DNA of 64,000 nucleotides from Lachnospiraceae bacterium (lineage in GTDB: Bacteria > Bacillota > Clostridia > Lachnospirales > Lachnospiraceae). Both the position numbers and the translations under genes were made by a program. The stretch lies in NCBI GenBank assembly GCA_015057505.1, contig SVEG01000001.1, forward strand, positions 62,001 to 126,000, in the 5' to 3' direction. Each line of letters starts with the position of its first letter. Position 1 is the stretch's first letter. Positions 27,100 to 36,600 of the stretch are shown in pieces. Under the pieces are notes generated by a model. That model was not told where the DNA came from and did not search any database. It saw only the letters and a program-made list of their open reading frames with translations.

Positions 27100-27648
27100 A
27101 TGGAAGAAATCAGAGAGATTGCGGCACGAATTAAAGAGATTCGTGATATTTGCGGATATGAGGTCGAAGAATTTGCAGGAATGCTTGAAGTCGATTTAGA
27201 TACATACGTCGGTTATGAGGAAAAAGGCTTAGACATTCCGATTAGCGTCATCTATAAAATCGCTAAGATTTGTCAGGTCGATTTTTCAGAAATACTGACA
27301 GGAACATCAGCAAAGCTTAAAACATATCAAGTCGTCCGTTCAGGTGAAGGACAGACTGCTGACCGATATCCGGGATATGAATTTAAGGATTTGGCATATT
27401 TGTACGCTAATACGATTATGCAGCCTTTCCTTGTTACACTTGACCCGTCGGATAAGCCGGCAGCGCTTGTTTCTCACAAGGGGGAGGAATTCAATCTTGT
27501 ACTTGAAGGAACGATGGTTCTCGTCTTTGATGACAAAGAGATTATTCTTAACAAAGGTGACAGTGTATATTTTAATCCGAATTATCCGCACGGACAGAAG
27601 TGTTACGGAGATGTTCCGGCAACATTCCTTACAATGATTGCGGAATAA
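27100..27648 (+). CDS. XRE family regulator with C-terminal cupin
   Basis: A 182-residue protein: a Cro/CI helix-turn-helix (about residues 5-65, CGYEVEEFAGMLEVDLDTYVGYEEKG) and a single cupin domain (about 110-180) with SHKGEEFNLVLEGTMVLVF and the metal-site stretch NPNYPHGQKC. Members with this layout sense small acids or acyl-CoA-type metabolites. It sits between vorC and the acyl-CoA synthetase, 29 bases before the latter, and probably controls them. Confidence 0.9.
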   Translation: MEEIREIAARIKEIRDICGYEVEEFAGMLEVDLDTYVGYEEKGLDIPISVIYKIAKICQVDFSEILTGTSAKLKTYQVVRSGEGQTADRYPGYEFKDLAYLYANTIMQPFLVTLDPSDKPAALVSHKGEEFNLVLEGTMVLVFDDKEIILNKGDSVYFNPNYPHGQKCYGDVPATFLTMIAE

Positions 27649-27677
27649 CAGTGTGATTTGCGCAGGAGGCATTTATC

Positions 27678-29351
27678 GTGTTAGAAAGATTTTTACCAAG
27701 AATAGAATTTGATTCCTATGAGGATTTCAAAAAGAATTATACAGTTAATGTGCCCGAGAACTTCAATTTCGGTTTCGATATTGTAGATGCATGGGCAAAA
27801 GAAGACAAGAACAAAAGAGCTCTCGTTTGGTGTAATGATTTTAATGAAGAGCATATTTTTACATTTGATGATATAAGCAGATTGTCAAATAAGGTGGCTA
27901 ATTACTTCAAGTCATTGGGCCTTAAAAAAGGTTCTGTTGTAATGCTTATTCTTAGAAGAAGATGGGAGTACTGGATTTGTGCGGTTGCACTTATTAAGAT
28001 GGGTATCATCGTAATTCCGGGAACTGACCAGCTTACCAAGAAGGATATCGCATACAGAGCAGAGGCTGCCAATATTGAGGCGTTTGTTTGTCGTGACGAT
28101 GATTACGTTGTTTCACAGGTTGAGCTTGCAAAGGCGGAAACCCCTTGCATTAAGCACCTTATTCTTGCTAACGGCAAGAGAGAAGGCTGGGTTAATCTTC
28201 ATGAGGAGATTGATAAGTTTTCTGACGAGCTTACAAGACCTACGGGAGAAGAAGCTACGAAGAATACCGATATCATGCAGATTTATTTTACTTCAGGAAC
28301 TACAGGTATGCCTAAGATGGTTTGTCACAACTACATGCATCCGCTCGGACATATCGTTACAGCTAAGTACTGGCAGAGAGTTCAGGAGAATAAATTACAT
28401 ATGAGCGTTTCTGAGTCCGGCTGGGCTAAGTTTGGCTGGGGTAAGATTTACGGTCAGTGGATTTGCGGTGCAACAATTTTTGCGTACGATATGGAGAAGC
28501 TTGTAGCTCATAATTTCCTTGAAACTATTCAAAAATATAAATTAACAACCTTCTGTGCACCGCCTACGATTTATCGTATGCTTTTGCAGGAAAAGGTTGA
28601 GGATTATGATTTGTCTTCAATAGAACAGTTCTGTACTGCAGGTGAGGCACTTGATTTTGCTTCCTGTACAAGATGGGAAGAGATTACGGGACACAGAATT
28701 GCATCAGGTTTCGGTCAGACAGAAGGAACAGTTTTGCTTGCTGATTTCCAGTGGTTTGAGCCCAAGCCGGGCGCACTCGGAAAGCCGTCACCGATTTACA
28801 ATCTTCAGTTGCGTAATGCCGAGGGTAAAGAGTGTGAGAACGGTGAAGAGGGCGAAATCTGTATTGCAGATGTTGATACCAATCCGCCGGTTGGTTTGTT
28901 CGTAGGATACTATAAGAACCCTGAGCAGACTAAGGAGGCACTTGGTTCAGGCGTATACAATCTTAAGGACGTTGCGTGGAGAGATAACTACGGTTACTAC
29001 TGGTTTGTAGGACGTCACGATGACGTTATCAAATGCTCCGGTTACCGTATCGGACCGTTTGAGGTTGAGAGTGCACTTAAGCTTCATCCTGCGGTTGTTG
29101 AGAGTGCTATTACGGCAGCACCCGATCCGATAAGAGGTCAGGTTGTTAAGGCGACCATCGTTCTTGCAAAGGGATACGAGCCGTCACCTGAGCTTATCAA
29201 AGAGCTTCAGAATCATGTTAAGAGGACAACAGCTCCTTACAAATACCCGAGAATCGTTGAGTTCGTAAATGAACTTCCAAAGACTATCGGTGGTAAGATT
29301 AAGAGAGCTGAAATCAGAAGCGAGGATGCCAAGAAGCATACTGAGAACTAG
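27678..29351 (+). CDS. AMP-forming acyl-CoA synthetase
   Basis: A 557-residue adenylate-forming ligase starting at GTG 27678 behind GCAGGAGGC. The P-loop is YFTSGTTGMPKMV, the adenine motif GFGQTEGT, and the hinge and C-terminal motifs YWFVGRHDDVIKCSGYRIGPFEVE and KTIGGKIKRAE (catalytic Lys). It activates a carboxylic acid with ATP to acyl-AMP and then acyl-CoA; the layout is of the medium-chain/short branched acyl-CoA synthetase group. Next to a 2-oxoacid:ferredoxin oxidoreductase it could supply acyl-CoA for reductive carboxylation to 2-oxoacids. Confidence 0.92.
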   Translation: MLERFLPRIEFDSYEDFKKNYTVNVPENFNFGFDIVDAWAKEDKNKRALVWCNDFNEEHIFTFDDISRLSNKVANYFKSLGLKKGSVVMLILRRRWEYWICAVALIKMGIIVIPGTDQLTKKDIAYRAEAANIEAFVCRDDDYVVSQVELAKAETPCIKHLILANGKREGWVNLHEEIDKFSDELTRPTGEEATKNTDIMQIYFTSGTTGMPKMVCHNYMHPLGHIVTAKYWQRVQENKLHMSVSESGWAKFGWGKIYGQWICGATIFAYDMEKLVAHNFLETIQKYKLTTFCAPPTIYRMLLQEKVEDYDLSSIEQFCTAGEALDFASCTRWEEITGHRIASGFGQTEGTVLLADFQWFEPKPGALGKPSPIYNLQLRNAEGKECENGEEGEICIADVDTNPPVGLFVGYYKNPEQTKEALGSGVYNLKDVAWRDNYGYYWFVGRHDDVIKCSGYRIGPFEVESALKLHPAVVESAITAAPDPIRGQVVKATIVLAKGYEPSPELIKELQNHVKRTTAPYKYPRIVEFVNELPKTIGGKIKRAEIRSEDAKKHTEN

Positions 29352-29410
29352 GAAAAGTTAAGTTGTGTCAGACCATATTGTAGGAAACAATACAAGGTTT
29401 GAGGTGTAAT

Positions 29411-30178
29411 ATGTTAGATATATTGGTTTATATAATAGCGGGACTCGGTGCCGGAGTTGGCACGGGACTCGCAGGTCTTTCTGCGGCTGCGGTAATATCC
29501 CCGATGCTTATAGTGTTTTGTGGTTTTGAGGCATATGAGGCAGTCGGCGTGTCGCTTGCGTCGGATGTTCTTGCGTCGGCGTATTCGGCTTATATTTACG
29601 GTAAGAACAAGAACTTAGATATTAAGAACGGTCTTGTTATGCTGGCGTCGGTGCTTGTATTTACCGTTGTGGGAAGTTATCTGGCGAAGCTTGTACCGAG
29701 TTCGACACTCGGGGGTTTCTCGGTATTTATGACTTTTTTCCTTGGAATTAAGTTTATCGTGAAGCCTGTTATGACGACAAAAGATGTGATGGAAGAAAAG
29801 ACGTTAAAGCAGAAGCTTATTCAGTCCGTTATCTGCGGAAGCGTAATAGGTCTGATTTGCGGTTTTGTCGGGGCCGGTGGCGGTATGATGATGCTTCTCA
29901 TACTTACAAGTGTGCTTGGCTATAAACTCAAAGTTGCGGTCGGTACAAGCGTGTTTATCATGACATTTACAGCGCTTACCGGTGCAGTGTCACATTGGGT
30001 TATCGACGGTATCCCGAATCTGACAGCGCTTGTTATCTGCGTAATTGCGACGCTTGTGGGCGCGAGAGTGGCGGCTGTATTTGCCAATAAGGCGTCCGTT
30101 AAGAAGCTTAATCAGGCAACGGGTGTGGTGCTTGTGGTACTTGGTGCCGCGATGATAATTGTGAAACTATTTTTTTAA
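29411..30178 (+). CDS. TauE/SafE family transporter
   Basis: I start at the ATG at 29411 (MLDILVYIIAGLGAGVGTG), preceded by GAGGTG; a TTG at 29399 is upstream. The 255-residue protein has seven to eight hydrophobic helices and the two inverted-repeat motifs of this family: GLGAGVGTGLAGLSAAAVISP at the start (in part) and GFVGAGGGMMMLLILTSVLGY near residue 155. It exports sulfite, sulfoacetate or other organic acid anions in characterised members; the substrate here is unknown. Confidence 0.88.
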   Translation: MLDILVYIIAGLGAGVGTGLAGLSAAAVISPMLIVFCGFEAYEAVGVSLASDVLASAYSAYIYGKNKNLDIKNGLVMLASVLVFTVVGSYLAKLVPSSTLGGFSVFMTFFLGIKFIVKPVMTTKDVMEEKTLKQKLIQSVICGSVIGLICGFVGAGGGMMMLLILTSVLGYKLKVAVGTSVFIMTFTALTGAVSHWVIDGIPNLTALVICVIATLVGARVAAVFANKASVKKLNQATGVVLVVLGAAMIIVKLFF

Positions 30179-30183
30179 AAATG

Positions 30184-30220
30184 AAGGCTGTTATCCGGAT
30201 AACCGGGCAACAGCCTTTTT
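30184..30220 (+). terminator. Intrinsic terminator after the TauE/SafE gene
   Basis: AAGGCTGTT...CCGG-ATAA-CCGG...AACAGCCTT followed by a T-run. Confidence 0.85.
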
Positions 30221-30271
30221 GATTATAAATCGAATTATAATAAAAAATTATCGAAAAACATTAAAAAACTA

Positions 30272-30300
30272 TTGACAAACGCGAAAATGGGATATATAAT
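30272..30300 (+). promoter_or_regulatory. Consensus promoter with dyad operator
   Basis: TTGACA (30272-30277), 17-base spacer, TATAAT (30295-30300): an exact consensus. A dyad GTTTA-ATGA-TAAAC (30311-30324) lies at about +4 to +17, where an autoregulatory repressor would bind; the HTH protein encoded in this unit is the obvious candidate. Confidence 0.8.
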
Positions 30301-30364
30301 GCACTCAGATGTTTAATGATAAACGTTAAAAAATTAATATTAAAATATGAATGGAGAGAGAATT

Positions 30365-31048
30365 ATGAGAAGTGAAACAATTGAAAGAATTAACAAGTTT
30401 GGAAAAGTAGGTAACATAGTTGCCCTGATTGCAAAGGTAATTTGTATAGTCGGTTTAGTTGGGTGTCTTATTGCAACTATTGTTTGTACTGTATTCCCGG
30501 AGAATTTTGTTGACATTAAGATTGATACTGCCGCAGAGGTTGCGGTTGACATGAATGTTATTGATGTGAAGCTTTCGGATGATGTTGCGAGTAAAATAGC
30601 AAGTGAAATTACGGAAAATGTAAGTGTTGACGGCGGAGAAGTAACATCTGTGGTTATAGAGAACAATACAATTACATTGGATACTACAGGTGAAAATATA
30701 AGTTTTAGTTTAAAAGATGTTGCAGGTATTACACTTGCGGCAACTGCAACATTGGTTGCGATGTTGGTTACACTTTTCTTTATTGGTGCACTATGTAAAG
30801 CATTTGCCAAGTGTGAGACACCTTTTGAGGAGAATGTAATTAGGAAGATGAATAATCTTGCTATATCTGTAATACCGATGGTTGTATTTTCATATGTTAC
30901 AGAAGTCGTAGCTAACTACGTTATGTCAGGAGATGTGAATCTTTCAATTGATTTTACGGCAATACTTGTAATATTAGTGTTGTTTATGCTCGTACATATT
31001 TTTAAATATGGTGCAGTGCTCCAGCAAGAATCAGATGAAACTTTATAG
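30365..31048 (+). CDS. DUF2975-like membrane protein paired with an HTH regulator
   Basis: I start at the ATG at 30365 (MRSETIERINKFGKVGN), which has GGAGAGA upstream; the ATG at 30347 is an alternative. The 227-residue protein has a membrane segment near residues 20-45, an exported or lumenal beta-rich region, and three more segments. It precedes a small Cro/CI-type regulator by 11 bases; this two-gene layout is widespread in Firmicutes and matches my memory of DUF2975 plus YozG-like pairs. Function unknown. Confidence 0.78.
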   Translation: MRSETIERINKFGKVGNIVALIAKVICIVGLVGCLIATIVCTVFPENFVDIKIDTAAEVAVDMNVIDVKLSDDVASKIASEITENVSVDGGEVTSVVIENNTITLDTTGENISFSLKDVAGITLAATATLVAMLVTLFFIGALCKAFAKCETPFEENVIRKMNNLAISVIPMVVFSYVTEVVANYVMSGDVNLSIDFTAILVILVLFMLVHIFKYGAVLQQESDETL

Positions 31049-31059
31049 GAGGCATGTAC

Positions 31060-31272
31060 ATGGGTAAAATAATACTAAGATTGGACAGAATGATGGCTGA
31101 TCGTAAGATGAGCTTAAATGAGTTATCAGATAAGGTTGGAGTATCCAATGTTAATCTTTCTAAAATGAAAACCGGTAAGATAAGTGCAATAAGATTCAGT
31201 ACTTTGGAGGCGATTTGTGAGGTGCTTGATTGTCAGCCGGGAGATATTCTTGAATATGATAAAAATGCATAA
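31060..31272 (+). CDS. YozG-like small HTH transcriptional regulator
   Basis: I start at the ATG at 31060 (MGKIILRLDRMM), 7 bases after AGGAGG; the ATG at 31054 is too close to it. The 70-residue protein is a Cro/CI-type helix-turn-helix (SLNELSDKVGVSNVNLSKMK) ending in ICEVLDCQPGDILEY, the usual end of this group. It probably represses its own unit through the dyad at 30311. A perfect 15-base bidirectional terminator follows. Confidence 0.88.
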   Translation: MGKIILRLDRMMADRKMSLNELSDKVGVSNVNLSKMKTGKISAIRFSTLEAICEVLDCQPGDILEYDKNA

Positions 31273-31281
31273 ATAAAATCT

Positions 31282-31322
31282 AAAAGTCTTCTGTAGGTTT
31301 ATTATTTCTACAGAAGACTTTT
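31282..31322. terminator. Bidirectional intrinsic terminator
   Basis: AAAAGTCTTCTGTAG (31282-31296) pairs perfectly with CTACAGAAGACTTTT (31308-31322) between the HTH gene (+) and the gene at 31329 (-). Confidence 0.9.
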
Positions 31323-31328
31323 ATGATT

Positions 31329-31607
31329 TTATTTTACAACCCTTATCGTAAACGGATTGGTCTGTGGGGGAATGCTCATTGTCATAAAATCGGCGTATTT
31401 TACATGGACTTTCATTCCAGGCTTAAGCTTTGATAAAGGTATGCGGAAGCCGAAGCGACTGCGAATAACCGTTTCAGGAGCGATATTAAAACGAATCGCA
31501 GAATAAACGTCTTCTCCCTGCATAACTATAATATAGTTCTCTTCTAAACTTATCTCGGAAATTCGTCCTGTCATCTCAGGGTATACTTTGTTTTGTGTGT
31601 TATCCAT
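31329..31607 (-). CDS. Small beta-rich protein of unknown function
   Basis: A 92-residue soluble protein with alternating hydrophobic strands (GRISEISLEENYIIVMQ, then AIRFNIAPETVI and KPGMKVHVKYADFMTMSIP) that suggest an OB-like or SH3-like small barrel. No membrane segment or cysteine pair. The start has AAAGGA upstream on the minus strand. I do not recognise the family. A divergent gene (31842) is 234 bases away. Confidence 0.7.
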   Translation of the reverse strand: MDNTQNKVYPEMTGRISEISLEENYIIVMQGEDVYSAIRFNIAPETVIRSRFGFRIPLSKLKPGMKVHVKYADFMTMSIPPQTNPFTIRVVK

Positions 31608-31785
31608 AATTTTAATCCTTTCGTTGTTTGTTTAATTCTATGTTACCATAAAATACTTTATAATTATATAGTTTTTTGTATTTTTGCAGTGTAGATTGAG
31701 CGGAACATTTTTACTCATCAGAAACTGCGAGATTGAACACAAAATAAGATGTAGACGTATCTTTTTATTTTTATATAATTAGTTA

Positions 31786-31797
31786 TAGAAGCTTCTA
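31786..31797. promoter_or_regulatory. Palindrome TAGAAGCTTCTA, possible operator
   Basis: A perfect 12-base palindrome 45 bases before the ATG of the XRE regulator at 31842. Position and symmetry fit an autoregulatory site. The rest of the 234-base gap (31608-31841) shows only AT-rich sequence with possible -10 elements. Confidence 0.45.
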
Positions 31798-31841
31798 AAA
31801 TGTTAACGTAGATAAAAAAGATTGTAGAAAGGATAAATTTT

Positions 31842-32759
31842 ATGAATAAAATTTTTTCAAATAATTTAAGGCGTTTTCGTATCGCAAAAAACTACACACA
31901 GGAACAAGTTGCTGATGCTTTAGGTGTGACCTCACAGACCGTATCGCGTTGGGAATGTAACACTACTCTACCGGATGTCATGTTGCTACCGAAAATTGCA
32001 AAATTATATTGCGTTACAGTGGATGATTTCTACAAAGAAAGTGCCACGGCTTATGAAAACTATGCAAGACGACTAAGTAGTGTGTATGAAGCTTCAAGGG
32101 AGCCGGAGGATTTCGTAAGGGCTGATATAGAGTTCAAGAAATTGTTAAAAAGTGAAGCATTTACTACCGAAGACTTGCGATTCTACGGAATAACTCATCA
32201 ATACATGATGAACTATTGTATTAAAAACAGTCTCTCTTTGTTTGACAGGGTTTTAAAAATGGGGACGAAAGTAAACGAAGATGTATATTGGCGTACTAAG
32301 CGTCAAAGAATGCTTCTGCTTTCGCAAATCGGAAGAAGTCAGGAAAACATAAGGCTTCAGTTACAAATAGTTGAAAACAACTCACAAGAACCTGAAGAGT
32401 GGATATGCCTGATTGCCGCCTACAGTTATGCAGGAGAGTTTGAAAATGCCTATAATTGGTTTCGTAAATCAATTAAAAAATTTCCTAATAAAGCCGCGCT
32501 TTATGTTTACGGAGGGGATATTTGTAAAAGACTGGAGATAATAAACGAGGCTTTTGAGTGCTGGGATAAAGCACTGGAATTGGACGATTCTTTCTGTGAT
32601 GCAAAATATTCAAAAGGTTTCTGTTACGAGGAATTGGGCGAATGGGAGAAAGCTTATGATATTTGGTGTGAAATTGCGGAAGAAAATCGAAAACGAGGAC
32701 TTGATATTGAAATGGAACTTCCCTTGGAATTAGCCCAAAGGTGTAAAGAAAAAATGTAA
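31842..32759 (+). CDS. XRE family regulator with tetratricopeptide-like domain
   Basis: A 305-residue protein. Residues 5-60 form a Cro/CI helix-turn-helix (NYTQEQVADALGVTSQTVSRW), and about 75-300 form helical repeats resembling TPRs (IAAYSYAGEFENAYNWFRKS, then YVYGGDICKRLEIINEAFEC). This is the architecture of RRNPP-like peptide-sensing regulators, but no peptide gene is evident next to it. The start has GAAAGGA upstream. Confidence 0.88.
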   Translation: MNKIFSNNLRRFRIAKNYTQEQVADALGVTSQTVSRWECNTTLPDVMLLPKIAKLYCVTVDDFYKESATAYENYARRLSSVYEASREPEDFVRADIEFKKLLKSEAFTTEDLRFYGITHQYMMNYCIKNSLSLFDRVLKMGTKVNEDVYWRTKRQRMLLLSQIGRSQENIRLQLQIVENNSQEPEEWICLIAAYSYAGEFENAYNWFRKSIKKFPNKAALYVYGGDICKRLEIINEAFECWDKALELDDSFCDAKYSKGFCYEELGEWEKAYDIWCEIAEENRKRGLDIEMELPLELAQRCKEKM

Positions 32760-32855
32760 AACAGTAAATTCTTAACCAAATAACACTGAGTCTGTATAGA
32801 AGTTTTTTTACAGGTGTGATATGATAAACATGAACTAATATTTTGGAGGCGTTTT

Positions 32856-33029
32856 ATGGAAACAATATATTATATCGTAGCGCAGATAGACGGTGATTAT
32901 GCACATCTTAAACGTACGGACATAGATAGTGATGAATTAAAGCTTGTAGCAAGGGCACTGCTGCCGGAGGAAATATCGGAGGGTAGCAAGCTTAAATACG
33001 AGATGTTTGAGTATGAGTTTATTGATTAA
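32856..33029 (+). CDS. Small acidic protein of unknown function, 57 residues
   Basis: An ATG at 32856 preceded by TTGGAGGCG opens a frame of 57 residues beginning METIYYIVAQIDGDYAHLK and ending EYEFID. It has an extended -10 (TGATATGAT, 32817-32825) upstream and a nitroreductase gene 18 bases downstream, so it is a probable operon leader gene. The strand-helix-strand pattern suggests a small folded domain. No cysteines. Not recognised. Confidence 0.65.
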   Translation: METIYYIVAQIDGDYAHLKRTDIDSDELKLVARALLPEEISEGSKLKYEMFEYEFID

Positions 33030-33047
33030 TATTTAGGAGGAGAAGAA

Positions 33048-33569
33048 ATGGGCGAGACGTTAAAGGTATTGGAAAGCAGAAGAAGTTGCAGAAATTTTAA
33101 ATCGGATATGGTTCCCGAGGATATTTTAGAGAAGATTATCAAGGCCGGAACCTATGCGGCTACAGGCATGGGTAAGCAGTCGCCGATTATCATAGCGGTA
33201 ACCAATAAAGAAATGCGAGATAAGATTTCTGCCAAGAATGCCGAGATTATGGGTGTGGCAAAAGACCCGTTCTATAATGCGCCGGTTATTTTGATTGTAT
33301 TGGCGAAAAAGGATGTATCAACACATGTTTACGACGGAAGCTTAGTTCTTGGTAACCTCATGAATGCGGCTGAGGATTTGGGAGTTGCAAGTATCTGGAT
33401 TCATCGTGCAAAGGAAGAGTTTGAGGATGATTTCGGTAAGGAGATTTTAAAGAAGCTGGGAATTGCAGAGGAGTATGAGGGTATCGGTCACTGTGCGCTC
33501 GGATATGCGGCAGAGCCGGCGAAGGCAGCGGCTCCTAGAAAAGAGAATTATGTGTATTATATAAAATAA
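33048..33569 (+). CDS. Nitroreductase family flavoprotein
   Basis: A 173-residue FMN-dependent nitroreductase: SRRSCRNFKSDMVPEDILEKI at the N-terminus gives the first FMN-phosphate contact, TYAATGMGKQSPIIIAVTN follows, and GHCALGYAAEPAKAA near the C-terminus is the late FMN motif. It reduces nitroaromatics or quinone-like acceptors with NAD(P)H. The start has AGGAGGAG upstream. Probably cotranscribed with the 57-residue gene. Confidence 0.92.
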   Translation: MGETLKVLESRRSCRNFKSDMVPEDILEKIIKAGTYAATGMGKQSPIIIAVTNKEMRDKISAKNAEIMGVAKDPFYNAPVILIVLAKKDVSTHVYDGSLVLGNLMNAAEDLGVASIWIHRAKEEFEDDFGKEILKKLGIAEEYEGIGHCALGYAAEPAKAAAPRKENYVYYIK

Positions 33570-33575
33570 AGCAAT

Positions 33576-33625
33576 GTCTCAAAAAACACACGGCAATTAT
33601 AATGCCGTGTGTTTTTTTGTGAGAC
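33576..33625. terminator. Long bidirectional terminator
   Basis: GTCTCAAAAAACACACGGCA pairs with TGCCGTGTGTTTTTTTGTGAGAC around a TTATAA-type loop, between the nitroreductase (+) and the GH2 gene (-). T-runs are present on either reading. Confidence 0.9.
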
Positions 33626-33630
33626 AGCTT

Positions 33631-36600
33631 TTATTCAGTCTCTATTCTAAACACATTAACCTTATCATCATAATAAGCCTTAATTCCCTTAACATACGAC
33701 ACAATGGCGCTGACCTCCATTACGAACTGATTAGTATCAGTCACGTAAGGCTCACCGTCCATAAGGTTCTCATTACCGTCCACGAGAAGATGAGTTCTTC
33801 CTGCTTCGGCGATAACAGTATGACCGTCGCTTGTAAGTGTAAGTGTCTTGGCGGCTTCGTCATAGTTAAATTCATATGTTCCGGGCGGTACAGAACCTGT
33901 AAGACGCTCGAGAATACAAAGTACCGCGCCCCAGATACAACCGTTCTTGTTGACGCTTCTGACGCCGCGTGTGTCGGGCTCCTGACCATCAATGAGAATC
34001 TTGCAGTAGAGCTGATCCTCCGGCACATATTTGTGCTCGTCGGACTCAGGGATTGCAGGAATATACTGTGTATTCACAGGTATTTCTTCAGGGTAAGCAG
34101 CATAGTCTGCAACGAGCTCTGTAAGCGCATAATCACTAAGGTCAACAGGCTTTGTCATACACTCTACGGTAACAGGCTCAAGTCCGTCCATGTGTGCAGT
34201 CAGGCGGAGCTTGCCTGCGGTTGTTGTGGAACGAACAAATACACGGTTGTAGCCGCATTCAGCATAAACGTGGTTTTCGTGGATTACGCTGTCATCTTTG
34301 CCGAAGCCTTCAAAGCGACCGCTGTTATATCCGCCGAGGAAAATTCCCTCGCCTTCGAGTGTGAAATCAATTCGGCTGTCGCAAAGCGGGCAAATTCTTC
34401 CTTCGTTATCCACCACCTGAATATCGGCATAAGCTACATCTGCGCCGTCAGCAAGAAGCCCTGCGGGAGAGGTGTGGAGCGTGAAAACAAGCTTTGCAGG
34501 CTCTCCAACTGTACAAATTGTATCTTCGGCAATTACATTACCATTATAATTATAGCCTATTGCATGAATTTCTCCGTGTTCGGTAATATCCACACCCGGG
34601 AAAGCAAATACAAAAGTAGCATCGGGCTTGTCGCAAACACCAATGGTCTTACCGTTTACGGAAAGCTCAATTTTGGCAATGTGGTAGCTGCCGAAAACAT
34701 ATACAGTTTTGTTTTTAGGGTCGCGGTAAGCATATTCGCCTGTGTTCTCCCAATAGCTTCCGTTAAAAGTTTTTAATGGGTAGCGATAGTTGTCGCCTGT
34801 CTGTGCAGGATAATTCCAATGTCCAACAATTTTAAGTGCCGGAGTACCGGACTGCATAACGCGGAAAATATCAAAGTTCTGCTTTTTGTTGCGGACAGCG
34901 TCAACTCGTCCGCTCATACGACCGTTTTCACTGTAGGCCTGTCTGCCGTGCTGTGCGGAATCTGTCCAGCAAAGAGTTGCAGTGGCACTGTACCAATCCT
35001 TGTGCGAGCCACCACCAATACGGTCGTGGAAAAATTCGCTGTAGCCTCTTGCGGCAGCAATCGCCAAATCCTCGGAGGTTAAATCATAAAAGTCAATTCC
35101 CGACTGTTTACGACCGCCTTTTCCGCCCCATTTATTGTCATAATCAAAATTCGGAGGAGTAAAGTCATCCCATATTCTTCGGGGAGCTTCCTCACGAAGA
35201 TATTCAGTCTCGGTAATCGGTCCGTGCTCTGCAAGAAATCTTGCCGCATGGCGGTTAAGCATCGTGCCGATATACTCGGATTCTTCAAGTACATCAAGTG
35301 TGTTAATTGTACGGCAACCCATGAATCTTCCGCGGTTAGGATCAAGCTTTTCTTTTAACAGGCGCATTTCTCTCATGTGCTCTTTATTAATTGAATTGTT
35401 GCCTGCCTCCCAGAAAAAGATGGACGGGTGGTTACGGAATGCAATAATAACGTCACGCATGAGCTCGACACGCTGGTCCCATTGACGACCGAAATTCTCA
35501 CGCTCTTTGTCGCCTGCGGGCTGTGTGCAGACTACACCGTGTCTGTCATAGGAACGGACATCGGCAGGTGTTCCGGCAACATGCATGAAACGGATGTGGT
35601 TTGCATTACTTTCGCGGATTAGCTTAGCGTCCATGTCTTTTAACCATTCGGGAGCAATTCCGATGGCGGCCCATTCATTGGTCGCACGCTGTGCATATCC
35701 GCGAAGCCATACGGGCTCGTCATTTACCGTCACGCCACGGTCTTTGTCATAACCAAGCTTGTAAAAGCCTGTCTCGATACACGTGCTGTCCTGACAGCCT
35801 TCGTCAGTGTGGAGACTTATATGTACGCGGTAAAGGTATGGGTCATCAATGCTCCAAAAACGAAGCTTCTGTGTATCGGAAGTTGCCGACAACAGAGAAA
35901 CGCTGACGGAATCGGTAATTGTATCAGCAACAAGTGATTCATCCTGCGGAACGTATGCTTGTTTTTCGTCACTCCAAATGTAAGCATCCTCAGGAGTGAT
36001 GGAAAGAGGAGTGCTGATTGTGTCGACAGGTGCAATCGTTTGTTTTGTTGATGTAAAAGAAAATACTTTGGTACCATCGAGTTTACATAACGTGGCCTCG
36101 AGCCATGCGTTAACAGGTGTATTGCCTTCGTTACGAATCTCTGCATCTACGCAAATTTGCGCCGTACGTTTATCAAGATTATAGTTGCTTCCGTAAATGT
36201 AGCAGCCCTTGGTCTGAAGGTTGCTGTAGAGCGGAAGTGTCAGGTAAACCTGCGGTTTAAAGTGAATTTTTACAGGGCGCGTAATACCGCCAACAGACGG
36301 GTTGAAATCATTACAGTTCCAGAAGAATCCGACGCCTTCGTGCTCGACCTTGGCACCTTTTTCCTGGGGAGCCTGATACGAACCGGGAATAACATCGGGC
36401 TTATTCGGAGTTTCGGCAACGCAAGCTGAAATATTACGTGTCGTTGTATTGTCTGTAGCAACAGCAATTAAATTCTCACCGTCATAGCGGATAAACTGTG
36501 TAATATCAAATCCAAACGGTGCAACGCCGGCCTCGTAGTAGCCTGCAAGTTTACCGTTGACATAGAGATAGCAGGTCTGACGAAGTCCTTCAAATTCGAG

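Noticed and set aside
33574-34776. A 400-codon open frame on the plus strand
   Set aside because: It lies antisense to the GH2 gene, whose domains are well recognised; the product is rich in Cys, Ser and Val with no domain or ribosome binding site, as expected for the complement of GC-biased third positions.
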